Part shown: positions 17,601 through 18,926 of the stretch, piece after piece
How positions within the stretch are numbered: the stretch's first letter is position 1
Layout: every line of letters starts with the position of its first letter
NCBI GenBank assembly: GCA_040758525.1
Contig: JBFLVQ010000103.1
Location: forward strand, 1-18,926
Direction of reading: 5' to 3'
Length of the DNA: 18,926 nt
Source: JBFLVQ01 sp040758525
GTDB taxonomy: Bacteria; Acidobacteriota; Blastocatellia; Chloracidobacteriales; JADJPF01
Translations under genes and position numbers: made by a program
Notes under the pieces: model-generated
The model's database searches: none
What the model was told of the DNA's origin: nothing
The model's input: only the letters and a program-made list of their open reading frames with translations

Positions 17601-18598
17601 CAAGATATCTCTATAATCTCGCACTTTTGCGGGACGTAGATGGCAATAAAGGTCTCAGCCGCGCCTTAGAGGAAGCGATCGCAGCAGGACTGAGAATGGC
17701 CAATGATACTGCACACACATGTGGACTAAGATGGCCACCCGTCGAGACTAATACTTGTGAAGAGGCCTATTTCGCACTGCGCTTTAACAACAGTACATCT
17801 GCACAGACACGTGCACTTGCATTAGTACGGGCTCGTGTCAATGGTGAGAGACAACCAGTCCATCCCTATCTGTGTGGTGCGGTTGGTCTACGCGTAGAGG
17901 CAGCCTATGCTGCGGCTTCGCTACTGCGTGCTGGTGGTAGTCAGAATCGTGTACGAGCAATCGAGCTTACCAACCGTGTGCTAAAAGACTTTGGTGATCA
18001 AGGGCGACTCTATTCCACAGTAGATTCTGTTGCCGCAATCGCATTAATGATTGAATTACAGGCAGCAGGTATTGTCGGCGGTGGCGGCTTGCTTGAAATT
18101 AATGGCGTACGTCTAAGTGCTACCGAAGCCCTTAACTACGCTGGTGAAATCCATTCCGTGATGGCAATGGAAGGAGTTGCTGCCATTGAAGTGATGCGCA
18201 TTATCGAAGAAGATTGGAGTAGTTTTGCTTCCAATGTTCAGCTACGTATTGCGCTGGAGAAGAATGGCCAAGCAATTCGTCGTTTTACTGTAGGAGATGC
18301 AATAGATCTGAAAGTAACTCTAAAAGACGGCTATCAGAATGGTGATCTGGTCTGGATCTGTTTACCGGCTGCGCTCTCGCGTATTGTTGGAGGCGGCCAA
18401 GTAAAACGTTTTGCTATCGATTTTGCAGGTTCTAATGAAGTGATTGTGCCATTGGCAGCTACATCTTTGACACCAAACCGTGAGGGTAGTATAGGTCACC
18501 AATGGTTTGCTATCTGTGTTCGTAATATGTTTGAAGAGGAGCGTGCCGGTAACCCTGGTCTTATTGAAGTGATGGTTACGCCTGCAGATACTTATTAA
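14669..18598 (+). CDS. Alpha-2-macroglobulin-like thioester protein with TPR and zinc ribbon, no signal peptide
   Basis: A 1309-aa multidomain protein. Residues 1-100 are helical and unassigned. About 105-365 are macroglobulin-like beta domains (one ends IGEYEVRFRG). TPR-like helices lie at about 385-460 (YQQAEALFKEGRFAEARAIF and on), and another beta domain at about 490-560. A zinc ribbon is formed by C619-x2-C622-x10-C633-x2-C636, the A2M signature domain lies at about 710-800, and the thioester domain at about 880-1185. The last has a C-x-E-Q motif C910-C911-E912-Q913 (NYEHACCEQTGAK) and the toroid block GRLYSTVDSVAAIAL (1112-1126). A beta-rich tail lies at 1190-1309. In known bacterial A2M proteins the thioester traps proteases in the periplasm, after a lipoprotein signal. 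Here the start MSSNDRVTLAEIDL has no signal, though it is well placed after AAAGGGGGA (14658-14665). With the zinc ribbon and TPR, this suggests a cytosolic protein of unknown role. Confidence 0.88.
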   Translation: MSSNDRVTLAEIDLARRLEEEVWNGTIIGQAFAFLDKGAFSRLACNYLVSRIGPDWLVPLIDESAAISTLLKPQVVSLLGPQALELPGLLIRPLDLHPLSNLAPFRLASITSDKMLYREGRDQIHLLVLDPLLPGEEVVLEVHTNRAEFARYPISLNAQGVATVTLRDLPIGEYEVRFRGAPNDESVCKFTVAEYRLAPLVVSLVERQMQNAPSSLLVKLRIESFGTPVNGKVELELVENGRRVSRLTTEAVDGIADASFPLSGEGPYTINVQLSADPARTATVPIVGSRATERSATIFSSLGAEVSGSLLPSVDSHPVRGIFLTEGAQCTTPFQLERVDTRKARLTATSTAEAVRVIVISTNFPIARPNAIDANTAPHPANQDERYQQAEALFKEGRFAEARAIFIHQHATLSSPHPFYAYYIACCYALEGDRERAVDALYIAIKDGWNDFAHLAKDADLASLHGYQPYETLKTAGRREFVLGAVTVGDWFEFEISEPMALLAIGAWVSGKPWEGWAAVVTPERLIPTINVPERVVPGSEIEIEVDTDCQEDASVYLIIKDARLLTSDTPTSRLAGQMKSFVAAAAQQLTTDRPQNRLSDTFNRSLLQTHDVASNAMCISCGRMNTPGSSFCASCGTPLPIDQILMMGTALPPVPFMASMVEFGLPASASPYALYEAGDTLAAASIPTGSMRPVLTNQDHAARTDMTEDPEVVFAGLLEASAGRAKTTVRLGNEFADYLIEAFVIQGLDWASTQARFRAQKETFISLDIPTFVHSKDVAIGRVHVGSSGRMRLRVTRDSEDIPLSYQGRTLTLGEELVATRAEVIFLTEVGEYQAIVEDLENGVTERVTKRVEAPGRLRRMVRTMRLLEPGDHISADADKTIFSLHVLPSLDKPFKVLVDATANYEHACCEQTGAKILSACAMYIFADKDSEQRSRAEAIIIAGVRREATMWLRGRGFKMYPESPDEPSSYYTPKVARYLYNLALLRDVDGNKGLSRALEEAIAAGLRMANDTAHTCGLRWPPVETNTCEEAYFALRFNNSTSAQTRALALVRARVNGERQPVHPYLCGAVGLRVEAAYAAASLLRAGGSQNRVRAIELTNRVLKDFGDQGRLYSTVDSVAAIALMIELQAAGIVGGGGLLEINGVRLSATEALNYAGEIHSVMAMEGVAAIEVMRIIEEDWSSFASNVQLRIALEKNGQAIRRFTVGDAIDLKVTLKDGYQNGDLVWICLPAALSRIVGGGQVKRFAIDFAGSNEVIVPLAATSLTPNREGSIGHQWFAICVRNMFEEERAGNPGLIEVMVTPADTY

Positions 18599-18604
18599 AA
18601 GTAG

Positions 18605-18784
18605 TTAATCAATACTCTGCTCACTCGTACTAGTAGGTGTACTAGCAGGATAAATAGTATTAGTATTAACACTGGCACATCTTGAACAGTAGTTTCTGGT
18701 AGCATCAAAAAGATCTGATTGATGACATATCTCGCAACGTACCGGAAAAGACTCTGTTTTTATCTGAATTTGATCCATAGTCAT
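18605..18784 (-). CDS. Small zinc-ribbon protein (59 aa), convergent with the A2M-like gene
   Basis: Reading the minus strand gives 59 codons from ATG 18782-18784 to TAA 18605-18607. The protein contains C-x2-C (RCEICHQ) and then C-x2-C (YCSRCAS) with 13 residues between, followed by a Ser/Thr-rich tail ending in SEQSID. This is a plausible single zinc ribbon. A second in-frame ATG at 18778 is an alternative start. There is no ribosome site, but TATAAT (minus strand, 18787-18792) lies nine bases before the second ATG, so the message could be leaderless or nearly so. The stop is only 6 bp from the A2M-like stop. The function is unknown; the paired Cys motifs in so short an ORF argue against chance. 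Confidence 0.6.
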   Translation of the reverse strand: MTMDQIQIKTESFPVRCEICHQSDLFDATRNYCSRCASVNTNTIYPASTPTSTSEQSID

Positions 18785-18825
18785 CGATTATATCAAAATA
18801 TAATTTTCTACGAGACTAAATTTCA

Positions 18826-18926
18826 TCAAGAATCTGTAGGATATCTTTTTGACGATAAAAAGTCTTTCAATTTAGTCACATTTAGTGCAGTTGGCAAGAT
18901 TAATAATAAATGGGATAATATTGATA
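18826..18926 (-). CDS. Possible C-terminal end of a gene entering from the right
   Basis: One minus-strand frame is open from the right edge for about 32 codons and ends at TGA 18826-18828. Its tail reads LNVTKLKDFLSSKRYPTDS. It would lie upstream of the small zinc-ribbon ORF on the same strand. The DNA is AT-rich, no domain is visible, and an open run of this length can be chance, so this is only a possible partial gene. Confidence 0.2.
   Translation of the reverse strand, partial: SILSHLLLILPTALNVTKLKDFLSSKRYPTDS

Overview
The window reads as ordinary bacterial chromosome from a Gram-negative organism. Two genes carry Sec signal peptides, ribosome binding sites are of the GGAGG type, and coding density is high at moderate GC. 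The Ser/Thr kinase with an N-terminal CPxC...CPxD zinc knuckle, the propeller-type S9 peptidase and the TPR/zinc-ribbon style of the large protein recall Acidobacteriota (Blastocatellia-like). That placement is an inference from protein style, not from a marker gene. I see no rRNA, tRNA, CRISPR array, transposase or prophage gene. The outer edges (about 1-290 and 18600-18926) are clearly more AT-rich than the interior.

Left part, minus strand (1-5489): a truncated small Cys-containing protein at the left edge; a 1045-residue soluble protein I cannot assign; a membrane-anchored Ser/Thr kinase with a zinc knuckle; and a 63-residue two-helix membrane protein. The kinase and the unknown protein are co-directional, 86 bp apart, and could form one unit.

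Middle part (5570-11188): a cholesterol-oxidase-like GMC flavoprotein (+) converges on an ArsR-type repressor (-). The repressor is divergent from a secreted alpha/beta hydrolase (+). Then comes a tight pair (+): an AlaX-type alanyl-tRNA editing protein and a cytoplasmic type I asparaginase.

Right part, plus strand (11347-18598): an orphan soluble GAF histidine kinase preceded by a perfect 16-bp palindrome; a secreted S9 prolyl-oligopeptidase-like peptidase; and a 1309-residue alpha-2-macroglobulin-like protein with a C-x-E-Q thioester motif. That last protein has no signal peptide and carries TPR-like helices and a zinc ribbon. A 59-residue zinc-ribbon ORF that I found by reading the minus strand converges on it.

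The best candidate for something little described is the apparently cytosolic thioester/alpha-2-macroglobulin protein, followed by the kinase plus 1045-residue protein pair. No single pathway links all the genes; the window looks like several short transcription units side by side.
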